Part shown: positions 1 through 8,197 of the stretch, piece after piece
Numbering within the stretch: the stretch's first letter is position 1
Layout: the number at the start of each line of letters is the position of its first letter
Assembly (NCBI GenBank): GCA_023418255.1
Contig: JAEZZZ010000079.1
Coordinates: forward strand, 1 to 19,848
Source: Bacteroidota bacterium
GTDB taxonomy: Bacteria > Bacteroidota > Bacteroidia > Bacteroidales > Dysgonomonadaceae
DNA: 19,848 bases
Direction of reading: 5' to 3'
The notes under the pieces: generated by a model
Seen by the model: only the letters and a program-made list of their open reading frames with translations
Told to the model about the DNA's origin: nothing
The model's database searches: none
Made by a program: the position numbers and the translations under genes

Positions 1-23
1 GGTAAAAGGCTGTATATTTGTCC

Positions 24-100
24 TGCATAATTTGGGGGCGTTAAAATCTATTGTTTTTCTTTTAATGCCTTAAAAATAAGGATTTTCCTCAAATTATGCA
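24..100. repeat. Nested inverted-repeat structure downstream of ridA
   Basis: Positions 24-34 (TGCATAATTTG) and 90-100 (CAAATTATGCA) are a perfect 11-base inverted repeat. Inside it, 37-46 (GGCGTTAAAA) pairs with 60-69 (TTTTAATGCC) with one mismatch. A competing small hairpin, CCTTA-AAAA-TAAGG, lies at 68-81. There is no gene here, and the structure lies just past the ridA stop codon in the direction of ridA transcription. It could be a transcript end, a structured leader of a gene beyond the window edge, or a short repeat element. No long T-run follows the stems, so it is not a textbook terminator. Confidence 0.5.
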
Positions 101-157
101 ACTTTTTGGTGAATAATGTGGGTTAGAAAGAGATATGCAAAATAAGCAATCAGGAGA

Positions 158-535
158 TTACCTTGCAGCAATCACTTCAATTTCGACCAAACTGTTTTTT
201 GGCAATGTTTTTACGGCAAAAGCCGAGCGTGCCGGAAATGTTCCGTTGAACTGCTTCGCATAGACCTCATTCATATCGCCAAAGAGAGACATGTCGGATA
301 AAAATACGGTTGTTTTCACAATATTATCCACGGTTAATCCAGCTTCAGATAAAATGGCTTTAATGTTTACAAACGCTTGAGCTGTTTGCTCTTTCACTCC
401 TCCTGGAACAAATTCGCCCGTACTTGGGTCGATGGGTAATTGTCCGGACAAATAAATCACATTGTTTATTTCTACGGCTTGACTGTATGGTCCGATGGCT
501 GCCGGCGCTTTGTCTGTTGAAATTACTTTTTTCAT
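158..535 (-). CDS. ridA: RidA family reactive enamine/imine deaminase
   Basis: At 125 residues this is a full-length RidA/YjgF/UK114 protein. Members form cytosolic homotrimers that hydrolyse reactive enamine/imine intermediates, such as 2-aminoacrylate released by PLP enzymes, to keto acids and ammonia. Family landmarks are visible: GPYSQAV around residues 15-21, YLSGQLP at 28-34, PARSAFAV at 101-108 carrying the substrate-binding Arg103, and the VEIEVIA end with Glu120. The ATG start is followed at once by family-typical sequence. It is the last gene of a same-strand run with rlmB, recN, cbpM and cbpA, with a 72-base gap before it, so it may be co-transcribed or have its own promoter. Family assignment is firm; the exact substrate is inferred from the family. 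Confidence 0.95.
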   Translation of the reverse strand: MKKVISTDKAPAAIGPYSQAVEINNVIYLSGQLPIDPSTGEFVPGGVKEQTAQAFVNIKAILSEAGLTVDNIVKTTVFLSDMSLFGDMNEVYAKQFNGTFPARSAFAVKTLPKNSLVEIEVIAAR

Positions 536-607
536 ATTGTTTATTCTATTTATTAAATTAAAAAATTAGGATTTAGTATTTTCTTTATGTTGTGGCTGTT
601 GACAATA

Positions 608-1357
608 TCAAGAAATACCCTTTGCCAAACGTTGCCTCACGACTTCGTACACCACAACGCCGGCGGCGACGGAAACGTTTAACGACTGAATCGTCCCAAA
701 TTGTGGAATTTTTACCAACGAGTCGCACAAACGAATGGCTTCGGTGGATATTCCTTTGTCTTCTGAACCCATAACTAACGCAACGGGAACCGACATGTCG
801 GTTTCGGTATGTTGCAGCGGAGCTTTATCGCTTGACGCAACCACTTTGATGCCGCTGTTTTTCAAAAATAGAATGGCATCTTTTATACTGTTTTGGCGGC
901 AAACGGGTAATGTGTGAAGTGCGCCCGACGAGGTTTTTATGGCATCGGCATTTACCGAAACACTTCCTCGTGATGTAATGACTAACGCGTCAACACCTGC
1001 CACTTCACACGTACGCGCTATGGCGCCGAAGTTGCGCACATCAGTAACGCCATCAAGAAGGACGATAAAGGGATTTTTTCCTTGTTCCCATAAAAAGGGA
1101 ATGATTTGTTCCAGTTTTTGGTATGTGATGGCCGAAGTAAAGGCGACAACACCTTGATGATTTTTCCGAGTAATGCGATTGAGCCGCTCAATGGGGACTT
1201 TTTGCATCGGAATATCATGAAGATGCAAAAGCGACATCAACTCTTTATACAAATCACCTTGCAGGCGATGCTTTACAAGCACTTTGTCGATGGTTTTGCC
1301 GGCTTCTATTGCTTCAATTACGGCTCGTATGCCAAAGATATATTCTTTCTCTTTCAT
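608..1357 (-). CDS. rlmB: 23S rRNA (guanosine-2'-O-)methyltransferase RlmB, TrmH/SpoU family
   Basis: This 249-residue protein has the SpoU/TrmH architecture: an N-terminal substrate-binding domain (about residues 5-78, beginning YIFGIRAVIEAI) and a C-terminal SPOUT knot methyltransferase domain. Motif 1 is at 107-121 with Asn109 and Arg115 (VRNFGAIART). Motif 2 is MGSEDKG at 196-202. Motif 3 is at 217-238 (IPQFGTIQSLNVSVAAG). Known members use S-adenosylmethionine to 2'-O-methylate a guanosine in 23S rRNA (G2251 in E. coli). The gene begins 37 bases after the recN stop on the same strand, an arrangement that suggests co-transcription. The exact target guanosine is inferred from the family; other TrmH paralogues with similar motifs cannot be fully excluded. 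Confidence 0.92.
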   Translation of the reverse strand: MKEKEYIFGIRAVIEAIEAGKTIDKVLVKHRLQGDLYKELMSLLHLHDIPMQKVPIERLNRITRKNHQGVVAFTSAITYQKLEQIIPFLWEQGKNPFIVLLDGVTDVRNFGAIARTCEVAGVDALVITSRGSVSVNADAIKTSSGALHTLPVCRQNSIKDAILFLKNSGIKVVASSDKAPLQHTETDMSVPVALVMGSEDKGISTEAIRLCDSLVKIPQFGTIQSLNVSVAAGVVVYEVVRQRLAKGIS

Positions 1358-1394
1358 TTTTATGAATGCTCTATTTTTTGTCCGGGGAAGAACT

Positions 1395-3065
1395 TCATTT
1401 CGATGCCTCGCTTAGCATCACTCGTGCGTTTTCAATGGCTTGTGCAGAAATCTCTTCGCCACTGAGCATGCGTGCCAACTCGCGAATCTGCTCATCCTCA
1501 GAAAGTTTTTTTATGTTTGTATGTGTCGCGTGTTCGCTATCTTGTTTATATACATTGTAATGCGCCACACCTTTTGATGCGATTTGTGGTAAATGCGTGA
1601 TGGCAATCACCTGCATTTTTTGGCTCATTTCGCGCATTACGCGTCCCATTTTATCAGCTATTTCACCTGATGTCCCGGTGTCAATTTCATCAAAAATGAT
1701 GGAGGGAAGCGTTGTCGCTTTCGCAATCAGCGATTTAATGCAGAGCATTAATCGTGATATTTCTCCTCCCGACGCGATTTCAGATACGGGCTGCGCTTCG
1801 CTGCTTTTGTTTGCCGAGAAATAAAATTGTATGTTATCGCAGCCGGTGATGTCCGGCAGCGGTTTCTTCGTTATCCGGCATTCGAAACGTGCATGTGGAA
1901 TGCCTAAGTATTTCAGTCTTTCAGTCAAACTTTTTTCAATTGTTGGAATGGCTGATTTTCGTTTATCGCTTATCTGTTGAGCTTTTTCAAATGCTTTTTC
2001 CTTTTGCAACTCCATCTCTTGATTTATCGCGTCAATTTTTTCATCCAGATAATCAATTGTTTGTAGCTTTTCGGCAAATCTGTTTTGCAATTCCAATAAA
2101 TCGGACACGGTAGAGGCAGAGTGTTTTTGTTGTAGCTCGTATATTAAGCTTAGTCGCTCCTCCACAGCATGTTGTCTTTCGGAATCGAATTCAATTTCAT
2201 CAAACAGGCGTGATGTTCCGCCTGCGATATCCTTCAATTCAATATATGCCGATTCCAAACGTTTGTTTAAATCTTCTGCATTAGAGAAAATGGGGTCAAT
2301 GGCATTCGCTTTTTCAATGGCCTCTTTCAGCATGGCAAGAATATTTTGTTGTTCACCATCTGCCAAAAGATTTGTTATACCAAAAAGATTGGATTTTATC
2401 TCTTCGGCGTGGGTAATGGTGTTCAGTTCGGTTTCCAGCTCGTTTTGTTCGTCGGGTTGTAAATTCGCGTCACTCAACGCTGTAAATTGAAATTCCAAAT
2501 AATCTCGTTCTTCTTTATTTTTCTTGTTTAGTTCATGCAGTTCGGCAAGTTCCTTCTCTTTGGCTTTCCATGCTTTAAAGTATTCTGCATATTGTTTGCG
2601 CAGAGTTTCCGTTTCAGCCAATAAATCAACAACACGCAACTGAAAAGCATCGTCGTTTAACAATAAGTTTTGATGCTGCGAATGGATGTCGATAAGGCGA
2701 ATTCCCAACTCTTTCAAATCGGACAAATAGACCGGTGAATCGTTTACGAAAGCACGCGACTTCCCATTTGTCCATATTTCGCGACGCAAAATACACTCCT
2801 TTTCGTCGTACACCCAGTCAAATTTTTCAAAAATGGATTCTAAGGAATATGCCGAAATATCAAAAACGCCTTCAATTGTGCATTTTGACTCTCCCTGCTT
2901 AATTTGTTTGGCCTCGGCGCGTTGTCCTAAAATAAGAGAAAGCGCTCCCAAAATAATCGATTTACCTGCTCCGGTTTCTCCGGTAATGACGGATAATCCA
3001 TTATCGAAATCAATGTTGAGCGAGTCGATAAGGGCGTAGTTTTCGATGGAAAGTGATTTGAGCAT
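1395..3065 (-). CDS. recN: DNA repair protein RecN (SMC-like ATPase)
   Basis: This 556-residue protein is close to the usual RecN length (about 550). It is an SMC-like ATPase acting in double-strand-break repair. The N-terminal head carries Walker A GETGAGKS at 29-36. The middle (about 150-375) is rich in charged and Leu residues and fits an antiparallel coiled coil. The C-terminal head carries the ABC-type signature EIASGGEISRLML at 429-441 and Walker B SIIFDEIDTG from 455, with Asp459 and Glu460. Both nucleotide-binding halves are intact. It starts 3 bases after the cbpM stop and lies 37 bases before rlmB, so it sits inside the co-oriented cbpA-ridA run. I see no LexA-like box, and expression is probably driven from the cbpA promoter. 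Confidence 0.96.
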   Translation of the reverse strand: MLKSLSIENYALIDSLNIDFDNGLSVITGETGAGKSIILGALSLILGQRAEAKQIKQGESKCTIEGVFDISAYSLESIFEKFDWVYDEKECILRREIWTNGKSRAFVNDSPVYLSDLKELGIRLIDIHSQHQNLLLNDDAFQLRVVDLLAETETLRKQYAEYFKAWKAKEKELAELHELNKKNKEERDYLEFQFTALSDANLQPDEQNELETELNTITHAEEIKSNLFGITNLLADGEQQNILAMLKEAIEKANAIDPIFSNAEDLNKRLESAYIELKDIAGGTSRLFDEIEFDSERQHAVEERLSLIYELQQKHSASTVSDLLELQNRFAEKLQTIDYLDEKIDAINQEMELQKEKAFEKAQQISDKRKSAIPTIEKSLTERLKYLGIPHARFECRITKKPLPDITGCDNIQFYFSANKSSEAQPVSEIASGGEISRLMLCIKSLIAKATTLPSIIFDEIDTGTSGEIADKMGRVMREMSQKMQVIAITHLPQIASKGVAHYNVYKQDSEHATHTNIKKLSEDEQIRELARMLSGEEISAQAIENARVMLSEASK

Positions 3066-3068
3066 ATT

Positions 3069-3362
3069 TTAAAGAGATTTGTAAAAACGAAGTTCTTCTT
3101 GCAAACGATGCAATTCTTCTTGCAGAGATTTTACACGACTAAGCATATGGTGAAGAGCTTCAATGCCTTCTACATTTATATCCATGTCGTAATACCAACG
3201 AATAAATTGTTCCAATTCCGAGATGTCGTCGCACTCCACAAATTGATTGTTGTCTTGTGAAACAATGCGTATCAGTCCCGACTCATGTAGTGAATCGATA
3301 AACGATTCATGTATTTTGTATATGCGAACGCATTCGCTGTATAATATTCTGTTTAGTTTCAT
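3069..3362 (-). CDS. cbpM: CbpM-like chaperone modulator (MerR-like fold)
   Basis: This 97-residue protein matches CbpM, a small protein known to bind the J-domain of CbpA and inhibit both its DnaK co-chaperone and DNA-binding activities. Family features visible are an N-terminal winged-helix-like segment (ending ESFIDSLHESGLI, about residues 19-31), the central stretch ELEQFIRWYYDMDINVEGIE (about 49-68) and a C-terminal heptad-like helix (LQEELHRLQEELRFYKSL). Its ATG overlaps the cbpA stop codon by four bases (ATGA), so translational coupling with cbpA is likely. That coupling is the strongest contextual evidence, since short MerR-like proteins are otherwise hard to tell apart. recN starts 3 bases after its stop. 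Confidence 0.86.
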   Translation of the reverse strand: MKLNRILYSECVRIYKIHESFIDSLHESGLIRIVSQDNNQFVECDDISELEQFIRWYYDMDINVEGIEALHHMLSRVKSLQEELHRLQEELRFYKSL

Positions 3363-4282
3363 CGTGAGCTGATTTTTGATAGTTCGGTAAACAATTCTTT
3401 TTCTTTTGCAGATAGATTTTTGGGAATCTGAACATTAACAGTGACATATAAGTTGCCAAAGTGTCCTTCCTTTTTATATAGTGGAAATCCTTTGCCTTTG
3501 AGCCGTAGTTTTGTGCCGGGTTGTGTGCCTGCGGCTATTTTCATTTTCACTTGTCCATCCAGCGTGGGAATGGTTACTTCGCCTCCCAAGACGGCACGAT
3601 ATAAATCGACCGATGTTTCGGTGTATAAATCGTCGCCTAAACGCTTGAAATCTTTGTCATCAGAAATCACAAACGTTATATACAAATCTCCGTTTGGGCC
3701 TCCATTTATTCCGGGGTGGCCGTATCCCGCAAGTTTTATCTTTTGTCCGTGCGCAACACCTGCGGGAATGGTGATGCGTATGTTTTTTCCATCCAGCGTC
3801 AGTGTTTGCTGATGCGTATGCATTGCCTGACGAAGTGTCAGCGGCAATTCTGCCTGATAATCTCCTCCTTTAAATTTGCGAGAGCCGCCACCGCCACTAC
3901 GCTGTGTAAAGCCGTGTCCAAACATGGAATGGAAGAATTCAGAAAAATCTTCGTCCGTAAAATCGCCTTGCGTATAGAATGTTTGACCTCCACGTTGGTT
4001 GTTCCACTCATGCTGTTGGCGTTGATACTGTTGCCTTGCTTTCTCATATTCTTCGCCATGTTTCCAGTTCTCGCCATATTTATCATATTTAGCGCGCTTT
4101 TCCGGGTCACTCAAAACTTCGTTGGCCTCGTTAATTTCTTGAAATTTTTTATGCGCTTCGCTATTGTTTGGATTTAAATCGGGATGAAACTTACGTGCCA
4201 ATTTCCGATAGGCTTTTTTAATGTCGTCGGCAGAAGCACTCTTGTTCAATCCCAATACTTTATAATAATCAATGTATGCCAT
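3359..4282 (-). CDS. cbpA: DnaJ-class co-chaperone CbpA (curved-DNA-binding type)
   Basis: This 307-residue type-II Hsp40 protein has an N-terminal J-domain (about 1-70) with the HPD triad at residues 33-35, which stimulates DnaK ATPase. A glycine/glutamine/phenylalanine-rich linker (about 75-145) follows, then two C-terminal beta-sandwich substrate-binding domains (about 145-300) with RITIPAGVAHGQKIKL and IAAGTQPGTKLRLKGKG. There is no CxxCxGxG zinc-binding region, which separates it from DnaJ proper and fits CbpA. It is the first gene of the cbpA-cbpM-recN-rlmB-ridA run, coupled to cbpM by a 4-base overlap. A TAnnTTTG box lies about 30 bases upstream of the ATG. The DNA-binding role is inherited from E. 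coli CbpA and is not shown by this sequence. Confidence 0.93.
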   Translation of the reverse strand: MAYIDYYKVLGLNKSASADDIKKAYRKLARKFHPDLNPNNSEAHKKFQEINEANEVLSDPEKRAKYDKYGENWKHGEEYEKARQQYQRQQHEWNNQRGGQTFYTQGDFTDEDFSEFFHSMFGHGFTQRSGGGGSRKFKGGDYQAELPLTLRQAMHTHQQTLTLDGKNIRITIPAGVAHGQKIKLAGYGHPGINGGPNGDLYITFVISDDKDFKRLGDDLYTETSVDLYRAVLGGEVTIPTLDGQVKMKIAAGTQPGTKLRLKGKGFPLYKKEGHFGNLYVTVNVQIPKNLSAKEKELFTELSKISSR

Positions 4283-4312
4283 TTAAATAAAATCAGATTT
4301 CGATAATTTGTA

Positions 4313-4320
4313 CAAATTTA
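4313..4320 (-). promoter_or_regulatory. Putative -7 box for cbpA operon
   Basis: On the minus strand these bases read TAAATTTG, a full match to the Bacteroidetes -7 consensus TAnnTTTG. The box ends 30 bases before the cbpA ATG, so a short leader of about 20-25 bases is expected. No well-spaced -33 TTTG box was found, so this rests on one half-site. Confidence 0.45.
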
Positions 4321-4502
4321 CTAAAAATAGTTTTCAAATCGAATTTCAGTTGAATAGAATGTGTAAAAACTTTCAGAAGATATTCCGGTTTCATTCGTTT
4401 TGTATTTATAATTTGGATCTTCAGGTTATATATTAAGACGTTGAAATGAACAGATTGGGTTATCTTTTGTCTTTATATCTCTGTTGTTTTCTTCTTTTTG
4501 TT

Positions 4503-4511
4503 TAACTTTGC
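4503..4511 (+). promoter_or_regulatory. Putative -7 box for glnN
   Basis: TAACTTTGC is a full match to the Bacteroidetes -7 consensus TAnnTTTG. A TTG that could act as the -33 element lies at 4484-4486, 16 bases upstream. The predicted leader to the glnN ATG is roughly 65 bases, and a run of T-rich and A-rich sequence without a Shine-Dalgarno motif precedes the start. Confidence 0.55.
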
Positions 4512-4581
4512 ACCGTTTTTATTGAAAAAAGAAATATTGCTATCCTCTTTTTCTTTCAGCATAACCAATAACAAATAGAAA

Positions 4582-6777
4582 ATGACATCATTACGATTTA
4601 AAGCTGTTGAAGAAGCCACACGACGCACACCGCTGCGCGTGGAGGTTCCCGGGCAACGTCCGTCAGAATATTATGGTAAATATGTTTTCAATCGCAAACA
4701 AATGGCACAATATCTTTCACGTGAAACCATGCGTATTGTACTCGAAGCCATTGATAAAGGCGCTACACTGCCACGCGAAGTGGCAAATCATGTAGCTGCC
4801 GGGATGAAAATGTGGGCGATGGAGATGGGCGCTACGCACTATACGCATTGGTTTCAACCGCTTACGGATGGCACCGCTGAAAAACACGACGCTTTTATTG
4901 AATATGCTTACAAAAGTGATTTTGATATTATTGAACGTTTTTCGGGGAAGTTATTGGCACAGCAAGAACCTGATGCTTCCAGTTTTCCGAGCGGGGGCAT
5001 TCGCAACACGTTTGAGGCGCGCGGATATACGGCTTGGGATCCATCTTCGCCGGCATTTATTGTGGATGATACGTTGTGTGTGCCTACCGTTTTTATTTCG
5101 TACACAGGAGAAGCGTTGGATTATAAAACCCCTTTGTTGAAAGCACTTTCGGCAATTGATAAAGCAGCGGTTTCGGTTTGTAAGCTTTTTGACCCAAATG
5201 TAAAAAAAGTGTATTCCTATTTGGGATGGGAGCAGGAGTTTTTTCTGGTTGATCAGGCGTTATACACAGCACGTCCCGATTTGAATTTGACTGACAGGAC
5301 TTTGATGGGACACGAAAGTGCCAAGAATCAACAATTGGAAGATCATTATTTTGGGGCCATTCCTCCGCGTGTAGCCGCATTTATGAAAGAGGTTGAGTTT
5401 GAGGCATATAAATATGGAATTCCTCTCAAAACTCGCCATAATGAAGTAGCCCCCAATCAGTTTGAGTTTGCACCGATATATGGTGAAACCAATTTGGCTG
5501 TGGATCAGAATTTGCTTATCATGTCGTTGATGGACAAAATTGCCACCAAGCATCATTTTAAGTTACTTCTTCACGAAAAACCATTTGCCGGAGTCAACGG
5601 TTCCGGCAAGCACAATAATTGGTCGTTGACTACCGATAGCGGTGTGGGGTTGTTTACGCCGGGCAAAACTGCCAATGAGAACCTGCTATTTGTCACTTTT
5701 TTGGTGAATGCCTTGATGGCTGTTTATCGGCACAATGCGCTGTTGAAAGCATCGGTGATGTCGGCACAAAATGCGCATCGATTGGGGGCTTATGAGGCAC
5801 CTCCGGCGATCATTTCGGTCTTTCTCGGCTCCCAAATTTCATCAGTGCTCGACAAGATTGAAAACAGCTCCCAGGATGATGAAATCACGGTGGATGAATT
5901 AAAAAAGATGAGGCTTGGTGTTTCTCATATTCCGGAAGTACTTATTGATAATACCGACAGAAACCGCACATCGCCTTTTGCTTTTACCGGGAATCGCTTC
6001 GAATTTAGAGCCGTGGGGGCGTCAGCAAACTGTTCGTCTGCCATGAGCATTCTGAATGCGGCACTTGCACAACAGTTGGTTGAATTCAAGGAAGAGGTGG
6101 ATCAGAAAGTAAAGAAGGGAATGAAAAAAGAGACGGCCATTTATGATACCGTTCGTTATTACATAAAGAAGAGCAAGCCCATACGTTTTGAAGGGAATGG
6201 ATACGGAAACGAATGGGTGAAAGAGGCCCAAAAACGCTCTCTTGATTGTGAAACAAGCGTGCCCCTGATTTATGATGCATACTTGACCGACAGTTCTATC
6301 GAAATGTATGAGTCTACCGGCGTATTGACCCGAAAAGAATTGCTTGCCCGCAACGAAGTGAAATGGGAGATTTACACAAAAAAAATACAAATCGAAGCTC
6401 GCGTATTGGGCGATCTTGCCATTAATCATATCATTCCGGTGGCAACGCGCTATCAATCGATGTTGCTGGACAACATATATAAGATGCGTATTGTTTTCAA
6501 CAAAGACAAAGCGGATAGGTTATCTGAAGACGATGCCTCTCTGATTGAACAGATTGCGGAACACATTAGTGCCATAAAAACAAATGTTGACGCGATGGTT
6601 GAAGCGCGTAAGGTGGCAAATAAAATTGAAGAAACACGTTCAAAAGCAATCGCGTATCACGATAATGTGGCAGCATTTTTCGATGTTATTCGCTACCACG
6701 TGGATAAACTGGAATTGATTGTGGACAATCAGATGTGGCCCCTTCCTAAATACAGAGAACTTCTATTTATCAGCTAA
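4582..6777 (+). CDS. glnN: Glutamine synthetase type III (GSIII)
   Basis: At 731 residues this matches the large GSIII class of glutamine synthetases, cytosolic enzymes that join ammonia to glutamate with ATP; GSIII is common in Bacteroidetes and was first described in Bacteroides fragilis. Visible landmarks: an N-terminal GSIII-specific region with GATHYTHWFQPLTDGTAEKHD from residue 83, a KTRHNEVAPNQFEFAP stretch in the middle, the ATP-binding PFAGVNGSGKHNNWSL starting at residue 334, and a catalytic DNTDRNRTSPFAFTGNRFEFR block from about 456. The long C-terminal helical extension is present, so it appears intact. It is transcribed alone, divergent from cbpA and converging on the mannose-1-phosphate guanylyltransferase gene with only 11 bases between the two stop codons and no obvious hairpin terminator there. 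Confidence 0.97.
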   Translation: MTSLRFKAVEEATRRTPLRVEVPGQRPSEYYGKYVFNRKQMAQYLSRETMRIVLEAIDKGATLPREVANHVAAGMKMWAMEMGATHYTHWFQPLTDGTAEKHDAFIEYAYKSDFDIIERFSGKLLAQQEPDASSFPSGGIRNTFEARGYTAWDPSSPAFIVDDTLCVPTVFISYTGEALDYKTPLLKALSAIDKAAVSVCKLFDPNVKKVYSYLGWEQEFFLVDQALYTARPDLNLTDRTLMGHESAKNQQLEDHYFGAIPPRVAAFMKEVEFEAYKYGIPLKTRHNEVAPNQFEFAPIYGETNLAVDQNLLIMSLMDKIATKHHFKLLLHEKPFAGVNGSGKHNNWSLTTDSGVGLFTPGKTANENLLFVTFLVNALMAVYRHNALLKASVMSAQNAHRLGAYEAPPAIISVFLGSQISSVLDKIENSSQDDEITVDELKKMRLGVSHIPEVLIDNTDRNRTSPFAFTGNRFEFRAVGASANCSSAMSILNAALAQQLVEFKEEVDQKVKKGMKKETAIYDTVRYYIKKSKPIRFEGNGYGNEWVKEAQKRSLDCETSVPLIYDAYLTDSSIEMYESTGVLTRKELLARNEVKWEIYTKKIQIEARVLGDLAINHIIPVATRYQSMLLDNIYKMRIVFNKDKADRLSEDDASLIEQIAEHISAIKTNVDAMVEARKVANKIEETRSKAIAYHDNVAAFFDVIRYHVDKLELIVDNQMWPLPKYRELLFIS

Positions 6778-6788
6778 TTTATTGGATG

Positions 6789-7868
6789 TTAAATGTATTC
6801 GTCGCCAAATCGAAATTTCACATCCATTACAAAGTGTTTGATGCGTTGCTCTTCGCCTTTTTTGCAGATGAGCAGCACTTTGTCTGATTCGGCAACGATG
6901 TAGTCTTCCAGTCCTTGCAAAACGACCAATTTATTGTCGTGCATTGTCACCACATTGTCGTAACTTTCGATATACATTGCTTTGCAATGTAGGCTGGCGT
7001 TATTGTTTTCGTCTTTGTTCGATATTTCGTGCAACGCGCCCCACGTTCCCAAATCGGACCAACCGAAATCGGAGCGGATAACATACACATTGTCGGCTTT
7101 TTCGAGTATGCCATAGTCAATGGAAATATTTGGACAAAATGGAAAAGAAGCATTTATGAACTCTTTTTCTTTTGATGTGCTGAAGAATTCTTTTCCCTCG
7201 TTAAATTTATTTATGATTTCAGGCAGGTACGCTTGAAATGCATTCATGATTGAATGAGCATTCCATAAGAAAATACCTGAATTCCATACAAATTCGCCAC
7301 TGTCGATAAATGCTTTTGCTAAATTAATATCCGGCTTTTCCGTGAATGTTTTTACTTTGTTTACATCGTCGAGTTGTTCCTGGCTAATCTGAATATATCC
7401 GTAACCGGTTTCGGGGCGTGTGGGGTTGATGCCAAGTGTGAGCAAGACATCATTTTTTTTGACAAAATCCAACCCCCTATTTATTTCTGACACAAACTGA
7501 TCTTCTTTTAAAATAAGATGATCCGAAGGAGAGATGACAATATTCGCGTTGGGATTTACCGCGTTTATTCGATATGTAGCAAATGCAATGGCAGGCGCTG
7601 TGTTTCGTCGCATTGGTTCGAGCAATATTTGTTCTTCCGACAATTCCGGAAGTTGTTTACGTGTGAGCGATGCATAGGCGTCATTGGTTACAATAAAGAT
7701 ATTTTCGATTGGTACTATCTTTTTGAATCGGTCAAAAGTGCTTTGAAGCAGAGATCTGCCAGTTCCAAAAAAGTCAAGAAATTGTTTGGGTTTCTCTTCT
7801 GTACTAAAAGGCCAAAATCGGCTGCCAATACCGCCACTCATTATCACGCAAAAATTGTCGTTTCTCAT
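6789..7868 (-). CDS. manC: Mannose-1-phosphate guanylyltransferase
   Basis: This protein makes GDP-mannose from mannose-1-phosphate and GTP in the cytosol, feeding polysaccharide and glycoprotein synthesis. The nucleotidyltransferase signature GGIGSRFWPFSTEEKPKQF is at residues 12-30 of the chosen start. Later motifs include LLEPMRRNTAPAIAFA, ISPSDHLI, FTEKPD and FVWNSGIFLWN. I chose the ATG at 7868 (359 residues) over one 72 bases upstream because the family begins a few residues before the GGxGSRxWP loop and the extra 24 residues look unrelated. The C-terminal part lacks the cupin (phosphomannose isomerase) domain of bifunctional AlgA/ManC enzymes, so this is the single-function form. It sits alone, with no sugar-nucleotide or capsule genes beside it. 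Confidence 0.93.
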   Translation of the reverse strand: MRNDNFCVIMSGGIGSRFWPFSTEEKPKQFLDFFGTGRSLLQSTFDRFKKIVPIENIFIVTNDAYASLTRKQLPELSEEQILLEPMRRNTAPAIAFATYRINAVNPNANIVISPSDHLILKEDQFVSEINRGLDFVKKNDVLLTLGINPTRPETGYGYIQISQEQLDDVNKVKTFTEKPDINLAKAFIDSGEFVWNSGIFLWNAHSIMNAFQAYLPEIINKFNEGKEFFSTSKEKEFINASFPFCPNISIDYGILEKADNVYVIRSDFGWSDLGTWGALHEISNKDENNNASLHCKAMYIESYDNVVTMHDNKLVVLQGLEDYIVAESDKVLLICKKGEEQRIKHFVMDVKFRFGDEYI

Positions 7869-8197
7869 ATTTAAATGCTTTTTATTATTAGCAGATATGA
7901 TGTTTGAAACATATCTGATGTCTCTCTGTCGATATAACATTTATATGCATGACTTTGTTTATAATTTTTTATTGTTGTTCGGTAAAAAACGGCAAAATCC
8001 AACATCTAACATAAATAAGGCAAGTTACATTCGTGTTGCAAAAAAGCTTATCTTTTTGTGATGTGTAAAATTGGTAATATTAAGGCTTTAAAATGTCCTA
8101 GTAAGGCATTCATGCGAGTCAACTTCATGCTATATGCAAAAAAATATTCAATTCATATTATGCCAAAGTTTTATCGGACAGCAATAAAAAATAATCT
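7869..8197. other. Intergenic region between manC and recG
   Basis: This 329-base AT-rich stretch lies upstream of the guanylyltransferase gene and downstream of recG (both minus). I see no credible gene. It includes TTTTATCGGACA at 8169-8180, which also occurs in inverted orientation at the IS4-like remnant near 16203, and a weak CAAAAA...TTTTTG hairpin at 8039-8058. No clear TAnnTTTG box for manC was found. Confidence 0.5.

Larger units (their letters stand above)
4283..4581. other. Divergent intergenic region between cbpA and glnN
   Basis: This 299-base AT-rich gap between divergent genes holds a -7-like box for each direction: TAAATTTG on the minus strand at 4313-4320 for cbpA, and TAACTTTG on the plus strand at 4503-4510 for glnN. 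I see no open reading frame with family features, no strong hairpin and no long repeat in the stretch between the two boxes. Confidence 0.7.

Noticed and set aside
3716..4177. 153-codon hydrophobic open frame opposite cbpA
   Set aside because: It is the mirror of the cbpA J-domain and linker; codon pattern and motifs support cbpA.
6022..6456. 144-codon open frame opposite glnN
   Set aside because: It overlaps conserved glutamine synthetase sequence and has no recognisable domain.
4582..6777. Long plus-strand ORF considered as a novel enzyme because of its unusual 731-residue length
   Set aside because: Length and motifs are those of type III glutamine synthetase.
6778..6788. Bidirectional terminator between glnN and manC
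   Set aside because: Only 11 bases separate the stop codons and no stem-loop can be drawn there.
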